Shown here in pieces: positions 1 to 8,243 of a stretch of 64,000 bases of DNA. Position 1 is the first letter of the stretch. Each line of letters opens with the position of its first letter. The position numbers were made by a program, and so were the translations under genes. The notes under the pieces were generated by a model that was not told the origin of the DNA, searched no databases, and saw only the letters and a list, made by a program, of their open reading frames with translations. The stretch is from PMG-095 sp049324695 (GTDB lineage: Bacteria > Myxococcota_A > Polyangia > Polyangiales > Polyangiaceae): NCBI GenBank assembly GCA_049324695.1, contig JBMOMJ010000007.1, forward strand, positions 1 through 64,000, given 5' to 3'.

Positions 1-315
1 AACGCCGTACGTTCCGTTCCGGATCCGCGCGAGCCGTTTCAGCGCCGTTCGCTCCGTTCCGGATCCGCGCGAGCCGTTTCAACGCCGTACGTTCCGTTCC
101 GGATCCGCGCGAGCCGTTTCAGCGCCGTTCGCTCCGTTCCGGATCCGCGCGAGCCGTTTCAACGCCGTACGTTCCGTTCCGGATCCGCGCGAGCCGTTTC
201 AACGCCGTTCGCTCCGCGCGAGCCGTTTCAGCGCCGTACGCTCCGCGAAAGCCGTTTCAGCGCCGTTCGCTCCGCGCGAGCCGTTTCAGCGCCGTTCGCT
301 CCGCGCGAGCCGTTT
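1..315. repeat. Compound tandem repeat (40-bp and 29-bp units)
   Basis: Five 40-bp units fill 1-200 and alternate between two variants, giving an 80-bp higher-order period. Four units of about 29 bp follow at 201-315. The short units match the long ones except that an internal 11-bp block (gttccggatcc) is missing. All units end in gagccgtttc or a close variant. There are no unique spacers, so it is not a CRISPR. The array is cut by the left edge of the window, so its full length is unknown. Confidence 0.9.
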
Positions 316-418
316 AGCGCCGTCGAGTGCCCAGCGCGCACTCGTAACAGCGTGGCGCGTGCGCGGTGTCGCGTGCCCAGCGCTCGCGACGTCTGCGCTA
401 ACGTATCCACCGCCTTAC

Positions 419-454
419 TTGCGCGCCCTGTACAGCGAGCGCCCACCCAAAACC
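419..454 (-). repeat. ~34-nt dispersed element, copy A (RAYT-flanking)
   Basis: On the minus strand this reads a T-run, a G-rich block, GCGCT, and then the core CTGTACAGGGCGCGCAA. About 28 of 34 positions match copy B at 1408-1441 on the plus strand. The two therefore form an inverted pair around the transposase gene. A third copy lies alone at 8571-8603. It resembles a REP-type element, but no database comparison was possible. Confidence 0.7.
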
Positions 455-455
455 A

Positions 456-473
456 AACTCAGCCGAATTCAAA
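456..473 (+). repeat. 18-nt dispersed element AACTCAGCCGAATTCAAA, copy 1
   Basis: The same 18-mer occurs exactly at 9374-9391. Near or exact copies lie at 498-515 (two mismatches), 1529-1546 (inverted, two mismatches) and 1715-1732 (inverted, exact). All copies are intergenic, and four of the five fall inside the RAYT/minisatellite island. Confidence 0.7.
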
Positions 474-616
474 GCGCGCCGCCGTCGCGCCAACACGAAC
501 TCGGCCGTATTCAAAACGCGCCACGAGTGTCACTCTCGTGGTTGATATAAATCGCAGCACGTGATACTAATTCGAATACAACTCAAGGCCACGCCCTGAG
601 ACGACCCGGGGGACTC

Positions 617-1327
617 ATGCAGTCACTTCTGTTTCCATTTGTATTTGAGCAGCGTCGACCCGCGCGCGGTGGCGCTCGGGAAGGCGCCGGTCGGCCGCCA
701 GGGAAAGGCTTGCGCAATACTCCACACGTTGTGCGCTCGGAGCACAACAAGGATCATCCCGTTCACGTGACGCTCCGGGCTAGCGTCAAGTCGTTGCGGA
801 GGCAAGTCGTCTTCGCGAAGCTGCGCACTGCCATCACACGCGCCAACCGAGCGTGGAAAGACCGATTTCGTGTGTGCCACTTCAGCATTCAAAGCAATCA
901 CGTGCACTTGATTATCGAGGCGGTCGACCGTGAAAGCCTAATTCAAGGCATGCGCGGCCTGTGTGTACGCATCGCGCGCAATGTGAATCAGCTGCTGCGG
1001 CGAAGCGGGCGTTTCTTCGCGAATCGCTGGCATGGTCGCAAGTTGACGACACCGCGAATGGCGCGCAACGTGATCGTCTATGTCCTCGCCAACTACCGAA
1101 AACACGGCGAGCCGTGCGGCATGTTGGACCCGTACTCTTCAGCACCTTACTTCGACGGCTTCGTCGAGTTCGCCGGAAAAGCTCCGTGCGAATTCACGCA
1201 GCAACCGGCCTGGTTAACAAGGCTCGCCACCATCGAGCGCCCAGTCGCGCCTGCAACAACGTGGTTGCTCTCCGTCGGCTGGAAGGACGCCGGAACAATA
1301 TCGTGGGAGGACACGCCGCGAAGCTGA
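617..1327 (+). CDS. REP-associated tyrosine transposase (Y1/HUH, IS200-like)
   Basis: A 236-aa protein of the IS200/TnpA-REP single-strand transposase fold. The HUH metal-binding pair is visible as NHVHL at residues 94-98. The catalytic tyrosine candidate is Tyr155 in YVLANY (Tyr160 is less likely). The N-terminus has the GGAREGAGRPP motif that is common in such proteins. RAYTs are usually domesticated single-copy genes that nick and move flanking REP palindromes rather than a full insertion sequence. Consistent with this, inverted copies of a ~34-nt element lie on either side (419-454 and 1408-1441) and no left/right IS ends or target duplications are obvious. The start is supported by a G-rich site just upstream. 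Confidence 0.85.
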   Translation: MQSLLFPFVFEQRRPARGGAREGAGRPPGKGLRNTPHVVRSEHNKDHPVHVTLRASVKSLRRQVVFAKLRTAITRANRAWKDRFRVCHFSIQSNHVHLIIEAVDRESLIQGMRGLCVRIARNVNQLLRRSGRFFANRWHGRKLTTPRMARNVIVYVLANYRKHGEPCGMLDPYSSAPYFDGFVEFAGKAPCEFTQQPAWLTRLATIERPVAPATTWLLSVGWKDAGTISWEDTPRS

Positions 1328-1341
1328 CTCGAAGCGTCCGT

Positions 1342-1407
1342 TGCACGTTGACTGCACGTTGACTGCACGCTGTCTGCACGTTGACTGCACGCTGTCTGCG
1401 TGTTGTC
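1342..1407 (+). repeat. 11-bp tandem repeat, six units
   Basis: Six head-to-tail 11-bp units of tgcacgttgac with variants tgcacgctgtc and tgcgtgttgtc. They end exactly where the ~34-nt element copy B begins. Read on the minus strand each full unit is GTCAACGTGCA, so it carries the same AACGTGCA 8-mer as the larger array at 1751-2229, but inverted. The 11-bp period is about one helical turn. Confidence 0.9.
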
Positions 1408-1441
1408 TTTTGTTGGGGCGCTCACTGTAACGGGCGCGCAA
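1408..1441 (+). repeat. ~34-nt dispersed element, copy B (RAYT-flanking)
   Basis: Plus-strand copy of the element seen inverted at 419-454. It has a T-run, GGGGCGCT, and the core CTGTAACGGGCGCGCAA, which differs from copy A by CA to AC in the core. It abuts the 11-bp array directly. Confidence 0.7.
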
Positions 1442-1528
1442 CCACACGATGGATACTTTAGCGCAGTCTCCGCAAGCGCCGGAGCACACTACACCGCGCA
1501 CGCGCCACGCTGTGGATTAGGGACCCGC

Positions 1529-1732
1529 TTTGAATTCCGCTAAGTTCACGGAGCGCCCGCCGCTCGATGTGCACGCATCGCGAAACGTCCGCGCAACGTG
1601 CACCCGCCGCGCGACGTGCACCCGCCGCGCCCACAACGTGCACCGGCGCGAAACGCTGCCCGGCGGAGCCCTGCAACGTGCACCCACCGCGCGAAGTCCG
1701 CCCGCCACCCTCGCTTTGAATTCGGCTGAGTT
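1529..1732 (-). repeat. 18-nt dispersed element, inverted copies 3 and 4
   Basis: TTTGAATTCCGCTAAGTT at 1529-1546 and TTTGAATTCGGCTGAGTT at 1715-1732 are minus-strand copies of the 18-mer at 456-473. Both are followed by a short conserved cacggagcg / cacagagcg block. Scattered aacgtgcac units lie between them (first at 1595). Confidence 0.65.
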
Positions 1733-1750
1733 CACAGAGCGGCACCGCGC

Positions 1751-2229
1751 AACGTGCACACTCCGCGCCCACAACGTGCACCCGCCGCGTCCGCAACGTG
1801 CACACTCCGCGCCCACAACGTGCACACTCCGCGCCCACAACGTGCACACTCCGCGCCCACAACGTGCACACTCCGCGCCCACGACGTGCACACTGCGCGC
1901 CCACAACGTGCACCGCCGCGCCCGCAACGTGCACCGCCGCGCCCGCAACGTGCACCGCCGCGCCCGCAACGTGCACACTCCGCGCCCACAACGTGCACCG
2001 CCGCGCCCACAACGTGCACACTCCGCGCCCACGACGTGCACCGCCGCGCCCGCAACGTGCACACTCCGCGTCCGCAACGTGCACACTCCGCGCCCGCAAC
2101 GTGCACACTCCGCACCCGCAACGTGCACACTCCGCACCCGCAACGTGCACACTCCGCACCCGCAACGTGCACACTCCGCGCCCACAACGTGCACACTCCG
2201 CGCCCGCAACGTGCACACTCCGCGCTGCG
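1751..2229 (+). repeat. GTGCAC minisatellite, 22 units of 21-22 bp
   Basis: Twenty-two consecutive units begin at 1751, 1773, 1795 and so on to 2208. Each starts a/gacgtgcac and continues with a GC-rich half. Units ending actccgcgcccac are 22 bp, and units with the gccgcgcccgc type half are 21 bp. Each unit centres on the palindrome GTGCAC, so the palindromes repeat about every two helical turns. Several reading frames stay open on both strands only because of the repeat, and none resembles a real protein. The neighbouring 1442-1750 region holds degenerate outlying units. Confidence 0.92.
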
Positions 2230-2254
2230 CGCCGTTACGGATCGTAAAGTGCCG

Positions 2255-3055
2255 CTAGCGACCCTTGAATTGGGGCGGGCGCTTTTCCTGGAATGCCTGC
2301 AGCGCTTCGCGGCGGTCTTCACTGTGTAGGCAAGCTTCGTAAGCTTTGAGCTCGGCAGCGAGGCCTTGATCGAGGGGAAGGTGCGCGGCGCGCAGGGCTC
2401 GCAGTGCGGCGGCTTGAGCGATGGGGGCGCCGTGGACGATCGGTTGGACGTATTCGAAAACTCTGGTGACGAAGTCGTCAGCGGTGGCGGCTTCGGCGGC
2501 CGAGACGACGTGGTGGACGAGGCCGACGTGGAGTGCTTCCGCGGCGGTCAGGCGGCGCGCGAGGAGGATGAGTTCAGTGGCTTTGGCGCGGCCAACGATG
2601 CGGGGGAGGCGTTGGGTGCCGCCCGCGCCGGGAATGATGGCAAGTGAGGTTTCGGGAAGGCCGAGGAGGGCTGTGTCGCGCGCGACGCGGAGGTCGCAGG
2701 CAAGGGTGAGTTCGAGGCCGCCACCGAGTGCGATGCCGTTGATTGCAGCGACGGAGGGGACACGGAGTGTGTCGAGCCAGGCGAAGGCGCGGCGGAAGAG
2801 GTGGAGGAGTTCGAGGACTTCGGGTTCGCTGAGTCCAACGCGTTCTTTGAGATCGGCGCCGGCCGAGAAGGCGCGTTCGCCCCGCCCAGTAATGATCACG
2901 GCGCGGAGGCCGATGTCGTTGTCGTTGCTGAGTTGGTTGCCGACACGCTCGAGCTCCGTGAGGAGGGCGCGCGAGAGGGCGTTCATGCGATCGGGGCGAT
3001 CGAGGTAGATGAGCGCGACGCCGTCGCGACGTTCGAGGGTGAGTCCGGAGGTCAC
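2255..3055 (-). CDS. Enoyl-CoA hydratase/isomerase family protein
   Basis: A 266-aa crotonase-fold protein. It carries the oxyanion-hole/acid segment NGIALGGGLELTLACD and the second segment PETSLAIIPGAGGTQRLP. Both glutamates expected of a true hydratase are present (in GGGLEL and LPETS), so hydration of a 2-enoyl-CoA is likely. The natural substrate (fatty acid, leucine or aromatic degradation) cannot be told. The start codon is GTG at 3055, overlapping the TGA of the upstream aminopeptidase gene as GTGA. That overlap implies translational coupling, although the two enzymes have no obvious pathway link. Confidence 0.9.
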   Translation of the reverse strand: MTSGLTLERRDGVALIYLDRPDRMNALSRALLTELERVGNQLSNDNDIGLRAVIITGRGERAFSAGADLKERVGLSEPEVLELLHLFRRAFAWLDTLRVPSVAAINGIALGGGLELTLACDLRVARDTALLGLPETSLAIIPGAGGTQRLPRIVGRAKATELILLARRLTAAEALHVGLVHHVVSAAEAATADDFVTRVFEYVQPIVHGAPIAQAAALRALRAAHLPLDQGLAAELKAYEACLHSEDRREALQAFQEKRPPQFKGR

Positions 3056-5814
3056 CGGCGCCTCGCCTTTGTCTTCTTTTTCGGGAAAGGTTTGGATGAC
3101 GGCGCGGGCTTTGCGGGTTTCCCTGACGGCGCGGGCTTTGCGGGTTTCCCTGACGGCGCGGGCTTTGCGGGTTTCGCTGACGGCGCGGGCTTTGCGGGTT
3201 TCGCTGACGGCGCGGGCTTTGCGGCTTTGGGGGGCTTGCTTGGTTTGGCGCTCTTCGCTGCGGAGGTGGGTTTAGCGTCCGCGTCGTTGGCTTTCTTTTT
3301 CTCTTCGAGTTCGCTGAGGCGGTGTTTGAGCTCGGAGAGTTCGTTGCGGAGGCTTTCGATGTCGTCGTGGACGCGCTTTTTTTCGGCGCTGCCGTCGTGG
3401 AGGTCGCGGAGGGCTTCACGTAAGCGGCGCACGACGCGGCCATCGAGTTCATGTTCGAGTGCACGTCGGAGAGCGCCGCGGCTCTTTGGGTCGGCGAAGC
3501 GGAGGAGGGCGTTGACGACTTCGATGCGGAGGTGGGGATCGGGGTCGTCGAGGAGTGCTTCGAGTGCTTCGCGAGTGTGTTTGCCTTCGCCGAGTTCTGC
3601 CAGGGCGGAGATGGCGGCGCGGCGTCCGCGGGTGGGGTGGCCGTATTCGGTGTATTCGCGTACGGCGGGGAGGCCGCCTTCGTCGCGGAGTGCGCCGAGG
3701 CCGTCGAGGGCACCTTGGCGCACGACGTCGGCCCACGATTCGCGATCGAGCATGCCGAGGAGTGGTTTGAGCGCTGCGGGTTGGCGCGTTTTGCCGAGCG
3801 CGCGCGCGGCCTCGGATTCGACGAGGAAGCTCGCGTCTTTTTTGACGAGGGGCAGGAGTGCTTTGACGGAGGTTTCGTTCTTGTAAGCACCGAGCGCGCT
3901 GGCGACGGCGCGGCGCACTTTGGGGTGTTTCACGCCGGTGTGCTCGACAAGAACCTCCTGCGCGTCGGGCAGGCGCGTTTTGCCGAGGGCGCGCGCCGCT
4001 TCGACGCGCACCATCCAGGCTTCTTCTTCGTTGCCGAGTGAACGCCCGAGGGCGGCGACGCTGGTAATGTCCGGCTTTTTCGCCAAGGCGTCTGCCGCGG
4101 CCCAACGCAGGCGCGCCGAACTGCCCTGCGAGAGCTGGTTCTTCAGCATGTCGTTCGGCACTTCCAACGTCAGCGCGCCCACCACGCGCATTTCGGGATC
4201 GACGCCAACGTAGCTGGGACGCTTCGGCAGTTTGAGCGCGATGCTGTCGTGGCTGGTGGTGACGTGCTTTTTGTGGCGGCTGAGCTCACCGTCTGCGGTT
4301 TGCACTTCGATTTCGAAGTCGAAGTCGAAGGTAGCCACGTCGTTGCCCTTCTGCGATTGCTTGACGCTGACCGTAAGCAGGCCGTCTTCGTAGCCGACCT
4401 TTACCTTCAAATCCGGGTGACCCGGGCGCAGCACCCATTGATCGAAGAAGCGATCGAGCGAGGCTCCCGAGCTGTGTTCGAGCGCGCGCTGCAGATCCAC
4501 GGTTTCGACCGACCCGTGAGCGTGTGCGCTGAGATAGTGCTTCACGCCCGCGAAGAATGCTTTGTCGCCCAAACGCCGCCGCAACATGTGCAGCACCAAG
4601 CCACCTTTTTCATACAGATGGCGATCGAACAAATCGATCGGTTCGTGGTACTCGCGGCACACGATCGGCCGCTGGTAGCGTCCGCCGGCCTCTGAAAGGT
4701 ACGTATCTAGATCGGTGGCCACGCCGTAATCGTATTCGTCGCGCCCGAGGCGATCCTCGCGCTCGATGTGCTCGAAATAGGTGGCAAAGCCTTCGTTGAG
4801 CCAAGCGTGCGGCCAATCGCGGCACGTCACGAAATCACCGAACCACTGGTGAGCGAGTTCGTGAGCCACCAAGTCGTGTGAGCTGATGTCGAGCTCTGCG
4901 CGCTGATCGATCAGCACGTGTTCATACATCGTCGTCGCGGTGGTATTCTCCATTCCTCCAAATACGAAATCGCTGACGACGACTTGCGAGTACCGGCTCC
5001 ACGGGAACGGCACGCCCGTGGTGCGAGAAAACAGCTCGATCATGCGCGGCGTTTGGCCGAAGCTGCGCTTTGCGTCGCCACGGCGGCCCTGCGGCACGTA
5101 GTACACCACCTTGATTTCGCGGCCATCTTCGAGCACCGCGGGGCGATCCTCTACGATCTCGAACTTGCCGACGACCAACGTAACCAGGTAGCTCGGGTGC
5201 GGTTTGTCTAGCTTGAAGTGAAACGTCGAGCCGCCACTCGCGCCAGTCTCCACGGGCTCGCCGTTCGAGAGCGCCACAAAGCCTTTCGGCACAGTGACGC
5301 GCAGCTCGGTCGTCATCTTGATGTGCGGCTTGTCGTGACAAGGAAACCAATAGCGCGCGTCTTCGTCCTGGCACTGCGACCACACTTGCACTGGGCGATC
5401 GCGCACCTTCGCGTCAGGCGAAAGGAAGTACAAGCCGCGCCTCGGCACCGCGCGGTAGCTGACCTCCAATGTCAACTCCGATTCGACGAGGCCGTGCACG
5501 CGCAGCCGAGCGCCGTCGTATTCGTACTCCGCGTCGCGCGCGCCGCGAGCACCAATGACTCGCACCGCCGACAACTCGAACCCAATTGCATCCAAGTCGA
5601 TCGACTCGGCGCCTTCGACCATTCGCGCGACACTGAGGCGCGCCGTACCCGTTACCGACTTCTTGGTCAGGTCGAGCGACAAATCCAAAAACGTATGGCG
5701 AACGACGAACGGCCGCGCGCGCTCGTAGCGGCGCTCGGTTCCGGCGAGGGCAAAGGGGGCGGAAGCGAGCGCGCTCGCGGCGCAACGCTCGTGGAGGCGG
5801 TGAGCGCTAGTCAT
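3052..5814 (-). CDS. M1 family aminopeptidase with HEAT-repeat and coiled-coil tail
   Basis: A 920-aa zinc metallopeptidase. The M1 signature is complete: the FGGMEN substrate-anchoring loop, HELAH at 318-322 and the third zinc ligand E341 in NEGFATYFE. No signal peptide is evident, so a cytoplasmic enzyme is likely. After the catalytic part (to about residue 560) come ankle-to-tail HEAT-like repeats (ARALGKTR type, about 580-800), then a Leu-heptad coiled coil (LRNELSELKHRLSELEEKK). The last part is a Lys/Ala/Pro tail with five copies of a KPAKPAPS(A/G/S) nonapeptide encoded by a DNA minisatellite. The start ATG has a GAGGGAAG site. The gene is transcribed divergently from recD2. Confidence 0.92.
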   Translation of the reverse strand: MTSAHRLHERCAASALASAPFALAGTERRYERARPFVVRHTFLDLSLDLTKKSVTGTARLSVARMVEGAESIDLDAIGFELSAVRVIGARGARDAEYEYDGARLRVHGLVESELTLEVSYRAVPRRGLYFLSPDAKVRDRPVQVWSQCQDEDARYWFPCHDKPHIKMTTELRVTVPKGFVALSNGEPVETGASGGSTFHFKLDKPHPSYLVTLVVGKFEIVEDRPAVLEDGREIKVVYYVPQGRRGDAKRSFGQTPRMIELFSRTTGVPFPWSRYSQVVVSDFVFGGMENTTATTMYEHVLIDQRAELDISSHDLVAHELAHQWFGDFVTCRDWPHAWLNEGFATYFEHIEREDRLGRDEYDYGVATDLDTYLSEAGGRYQRPIVCREYHEPIDLFDRHLYEKGGLVLHMLRRRLGDKAFFAGVKHYLSAHAHGSVETVDLQRALEHSSGASLDRFFDQWVLRPGHPDLKVKVGYEDGLLTVSVKQSQKGNDVATFDFDFEIEVQTADGELSRHKKHVTTSHDSIALKLPKRPSYVGVDPEMRVVGALTLEVPNDMLKNQLSQGSSARLRWAAADALAKKPDITSVAALGRSLGNEEEAWMVRVEAARALGKTRLPDAQEVLVEHTGVKHPKVRRAVASALGAYKNETSVKALLPLVKKDASFLVESEAARALGKTRQPAALKPLLGMLDRESWADVVRQGALDGLGALRDEGGLPAVREYTEYGHPTRGRRAAISALAELGEGKHTREALEALLDDPDPHLRIEVVNALLRFADPKSRGALRRALEHELDGRVVRRLREALRDLHDGSAEKKRVHDDIESLRNELSELKHRLSELEEKKKANDADAKPTSAAKSAKPSKPPKAAKPAPSAKPAKPAPSAKPAKPAPSGKPAKPAPSGKPAKPAPSSKPFPKKKTKARRR
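3098..3232 (-). repeat. 27-bp coding minisatellite in the aminopeptidase gene
   Basis: Five tandem 27-bp units begin at 3098, 3125, 3152, 3179 and 3206. They are nearly identical and in frame, and encode the repeated KPAKPAPS-type nonapeptides of the aminopeptidase tail. Unit-number change would lengthen or shorten the tail without a frameshift. Confidence 0.9.
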
Positions 5815-5905
5815 CTTCCCTCGAATTACCGGCTCTTTGACGTCAGGGCAAGCGGCCCCGGGGTCCGTCGCCTCGCCCCGCGTCGGCTGCGGCTATAGTC
5901 CGACG

Positions 5906-8128
5906 GTGCCCATCACGCTGAGCGGCGAAGTCGAACGCGTCACCTACGAAAGCGAGGCAACCAGCTTTCGTGTGCTGCGCGTCGGCTCGCTCGAGGGTGA
6001 AGGCGCACGCCGCGGTAGCATCTCGGTCGTCGGCACTTTTCAAGCCGTGGGCCCCGGCACACGCATCCGCATCACGGGCAACTTCGTAAACGATGCGCGC
6101 CACGGTGAACAGCTGCGCGCAGACGTCGTCGTACCAATCGAACCCAACACCCTGGTCGGCCTCGAACGCTACCTCGGCTCCGGACTCATTCCCGGCGTTG
6201 GCAGCGCGCTCGCCAAACGCATCGTCGAAGTCTTCGGCCTCGACACCTTGCGTGTCCTCGACCAAGAACCCGATCGCCTCGGCAGCGTGCCAGGCCTCGG
6301 CGCGCGCCGCGTGAAAGACATCAAGGCAGCGTGGAAAGCGCAACGCGCACTCAGCAGTGTGCTCGTCCTCCTGCAAACCCACGGCGCCTCCCACAACCTC
6401 GCGCTCCGCATTTGGAAGCACTACGGCGATCGCGCTGCCAGCGTCGTGCAACGCTCACCGTATCGCCTCGCGCTCGAAGTCAAAGGCGTTGGCTTCAAAA
6501 CCGCTGACCGCCTCGCGCATTCGCTCGGCATCTCTCACGACCACCCAGAGCGTTGCCAAGCCGGCGTGCTCCACATGCTCGAAGAGTTCTCCGAAGCTGG
6601 CCATGTCTACGTCCCGCGCGAAGAACTCATCCCGCGCGTCGCCGAGCTCCTCCAAGTCGGCGAACAGCACATCGAGGTCGCAATCGACTCGCTTTGGGCC
6701 GGCGAACGCATCGTGATCGACGCTGGCAAAGCCATCTACCTCAGCTACCTGCATCGCGCCGAGCTCGACGTCGCCGAAGCCGTCAAACGCCTCTGCACCC
6801 TCGAAGCCGCCACCATCCCCGGCGCCGATGTCGCCATCGCCAACTTCGAACAACGCGGCAAGCTCACCTTGGCCCCCAGCCAACGCAAAGCCGTCGAACT
6901 CGCTGTCAGCGAACGCATCGCCATCATCACCGGTGGCCCCGGCGTCGGCAAAACCACCATCATTCGCGCCATCGTCTCCGTCTTCGAAAGCAAACGCCGC
7001 GACGTACGCCTCGCCGCCCCCACGGGTCGCGCTGCCAAACGACTCGCCGAAGCCACCGGACACGACGCCAGCACCCTGCATCGCCTGCTCGAATTCGATC
7101 CGCGCAACAACGACTTCCAACGCGGACCCGACAAGCCCCTCGAGGCCGACGTCGTCATCGTCGACGAAGCCTCCATGATCGATCTCGCGCTCATGCGCTC
7201 CCTCCTCCTCGCGCTCCCCACCAAAGCGCGCATCGTCATCGTCGGCGACGCAGACCAACTCCCCAGCGTCGGACCCGGCGCCGTCCTCCGCGATCTCATC
7301 GACAGCCAAGTCGTTCCCACCGTCCGCCTCGGCGAAGTCTTCCGCCAAGCCGAAACCAGCGGCATCGTCGAAAACGCCCACGTCATCTTACGCGGCGAAA
7401 TGCCCGAAAGCATGAACCCCGACGCACCCCGCGGCGACTTCTTCATCGTCCCGCGCAAAACCCCCGAAGAAGCGGCCGAAACCGTGCGCGAACTCGTCGC
7501 CGTCCGCATCCCCCGCCGCTTCGGGCTCGACCCGCGCAAAGACGTCCAAGTTCTCACCCCCATGCACCGCGGCCCCGCTGGCACCACCGCACTCAACGAA
7601 GTCCTCCAGCGCGCCCTCAACCCCGAAGGCCCCACCCTCGAAGTCCGCGGCCAAAAACTTCGCCTCGGTGACAAAGTCCTCCAAACCCGCAACGACTACG
7701 ACGCCGAAGTCTTCAACGGCGACGTCGGCGTCATCACCGAAGTCGACCTCGAAGCTCGCAAACTCTGCGTCCGCTTCGACACCAACGAAGTCGAGTACGA
7801 AGAAACCGACCTCGACGCCCTCACCCTCGCTTACGCCATGAGCGTCCACAAAAGCCAGGGCAGCGAATACCCCGCCGTCGTCTTCCCCCTCCTCACCAGC
7901 CACTTCGTCATGCTCGCCAAAAGCCTCCTCTACACAGGAGTCACCCGCGCGAGAAAACTCTGCGTCCTCGTTGCAGATCCCAAAGCCATCTCCCTCGCCG
8001 TCTCCGACGCCCGCCGCGAAGACCGCCGCACCCGCCTAGCCGAACGCCTCAACGCCGCCGTCCTCCCCCCCGCTGCACGCGCCGCCACCTCCACCGCGCC
8101 TCCAACGAGCGAACGCAACTCGGCATAA
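5906..8128 (+). CDS. recD2: ATP-dependent RecD2-like DNA helicase
   Basis: A 740-aa SF1B 5'-3' helicase of the RecD2 (stand-alone RecD-like) family. The order is an N-terminal OB-like domain (ITLSGEVERVTYES), helix-hairpin-helix repeats (GVGSALAKRIVEVFG and GLGARRVKDIKAAW), then motor domains. Walker A GGPGVGKTT is near residue 343, the Walker B segment is VIVDEASMID, and the C-terminal motif is AMSVHKSQGSEYP. GTG at 5906 is chosen because homologues begin just before ITLSGEVERV; the only longer option is a TTG at 5837, which would crowd the divergent promoter. Codon choice is C-rich with AAA-Lys preferred, unlike the kinase genes nearby. Confidence 0.9.
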   Translation: MPITLSGEVERVTYESEATSFRVLRVGSLEGEGARRGSISVVGTFQAVGPGTRIRITGNFVNDARHGEQLRADVVVPIEPNTLVGLERYLGSGLIPGVGSALAKRIVEVFGLDTLRVLDQEPDRLGSVPGLGARRVKDIKAAWKAQRALSSVLVLLQTHGASHNLALRIWKHYGDRAASVVQRSPYRLALEVKGVGFKTADRLAHSLGISHDHPERCQAGVLHMLEEFSEAGHVYVPREELIPRVAELLQVGEQHIEVAIDSLWAGERIVIDAGKAIYLSYLHRAELDVAEAVKRLCTLEAATIPGADVAIANFEQRGKLTLAPSQRKAVELAVSERIAIITGGPGVGKTTIIRAIVSVFESKRRDVRLAAPTGRAAKRLAEATGHDASTLHRLLEFDPRNNDFQRGPDKPLEADVVIVDEASMIDLALMRSLLLALPTKARIVIVGDADQLPSVGPGAVLRDLIDSQVVPTVRLGEVFRQAETSGIVENAHVILRGEMPESMNPDAPRGDFFIVPRKTPEEAAETVRELVAVRIPRRFGLDPRKDVQVLTPMHRGPAGTTALNEVLQRALNPEGPTLEVRGQKLRLGDKVLQTRNDYDAEVFNGDVGVITEVDLEARKLCVRFDTNEVEYEETDLDALTLAYAMSVHKSQGSEYPAVVFPLLTSHFVMLAKSLLYTGVTRARKLCVLVADPKAISLAVSDARREDRRTRLAERLNAAVLPPAARAATSTAPPTSERNSA

Positions 8129-8243
8129 CTCACTAGCGTTTACCGACGTGGGCACGCTCGCCGCGCATCAACACCGCGCCATCTCAATTCCCCGCGCATC
8201 AACACCGCGCATCAACACTCGCCGCTGAGCACGCCTTCGCGCG
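8129..8243. repeat. Intergenic cgcatcaacaccgcg repeats
   Basis: Between the convergent recD2 and lipoprotein genes, the phrase cgcatcaacaccgcg appears near 8164, 8193 and 8208, with partial neighbours. No gene or clear terminator is seen. Confidence 0.5.

Larger units (their letters stand above)
316..616. other. Intergenic region upstream of the transposase gene
   Basis: No convincing gene is seen here. The stretch carries one inverted copy of the ~34-nt RAYT-flanking element (419-454) and two copies of an 18-nt dispersed element (456-473 and 498-515, 42 bp apart). An AT-richer patch with gatataaat near 543-551 may be the transposase promoter. A gggggact purine run just before 617 is a plausible ribosome binding site. 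Confidence 0.5.

Noticed and set aside
1..315. CRISPR-like regular repeats
   Set aside because: Units are contiguous with no unique spacers and include a shortened variant; no cas genes are in the window.
617..1327. Complete IS200/IS605 insertion sequence
   Set aside because: No TnpB, no clear left/right end hairpins and no adjacent cleavage-site tetranucleotide were seen. The context fits a RAYT gene better.
1458..2329. Long open frames on both strands through the GTGCAC array
   Set aside because: They stay open only because the repeat lacks stop codons in most frames. The translations are pure repeat (TCTLRAHNVH, ECARCGRGV) with no gene-like composition or ribosome site.
5837..5905. Longer RecD2 N-terminus from TTG 5837
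   Set aside because: The extra 23 residues are not protein-like for the family and would leave only 22 bp for two divergent promoters.
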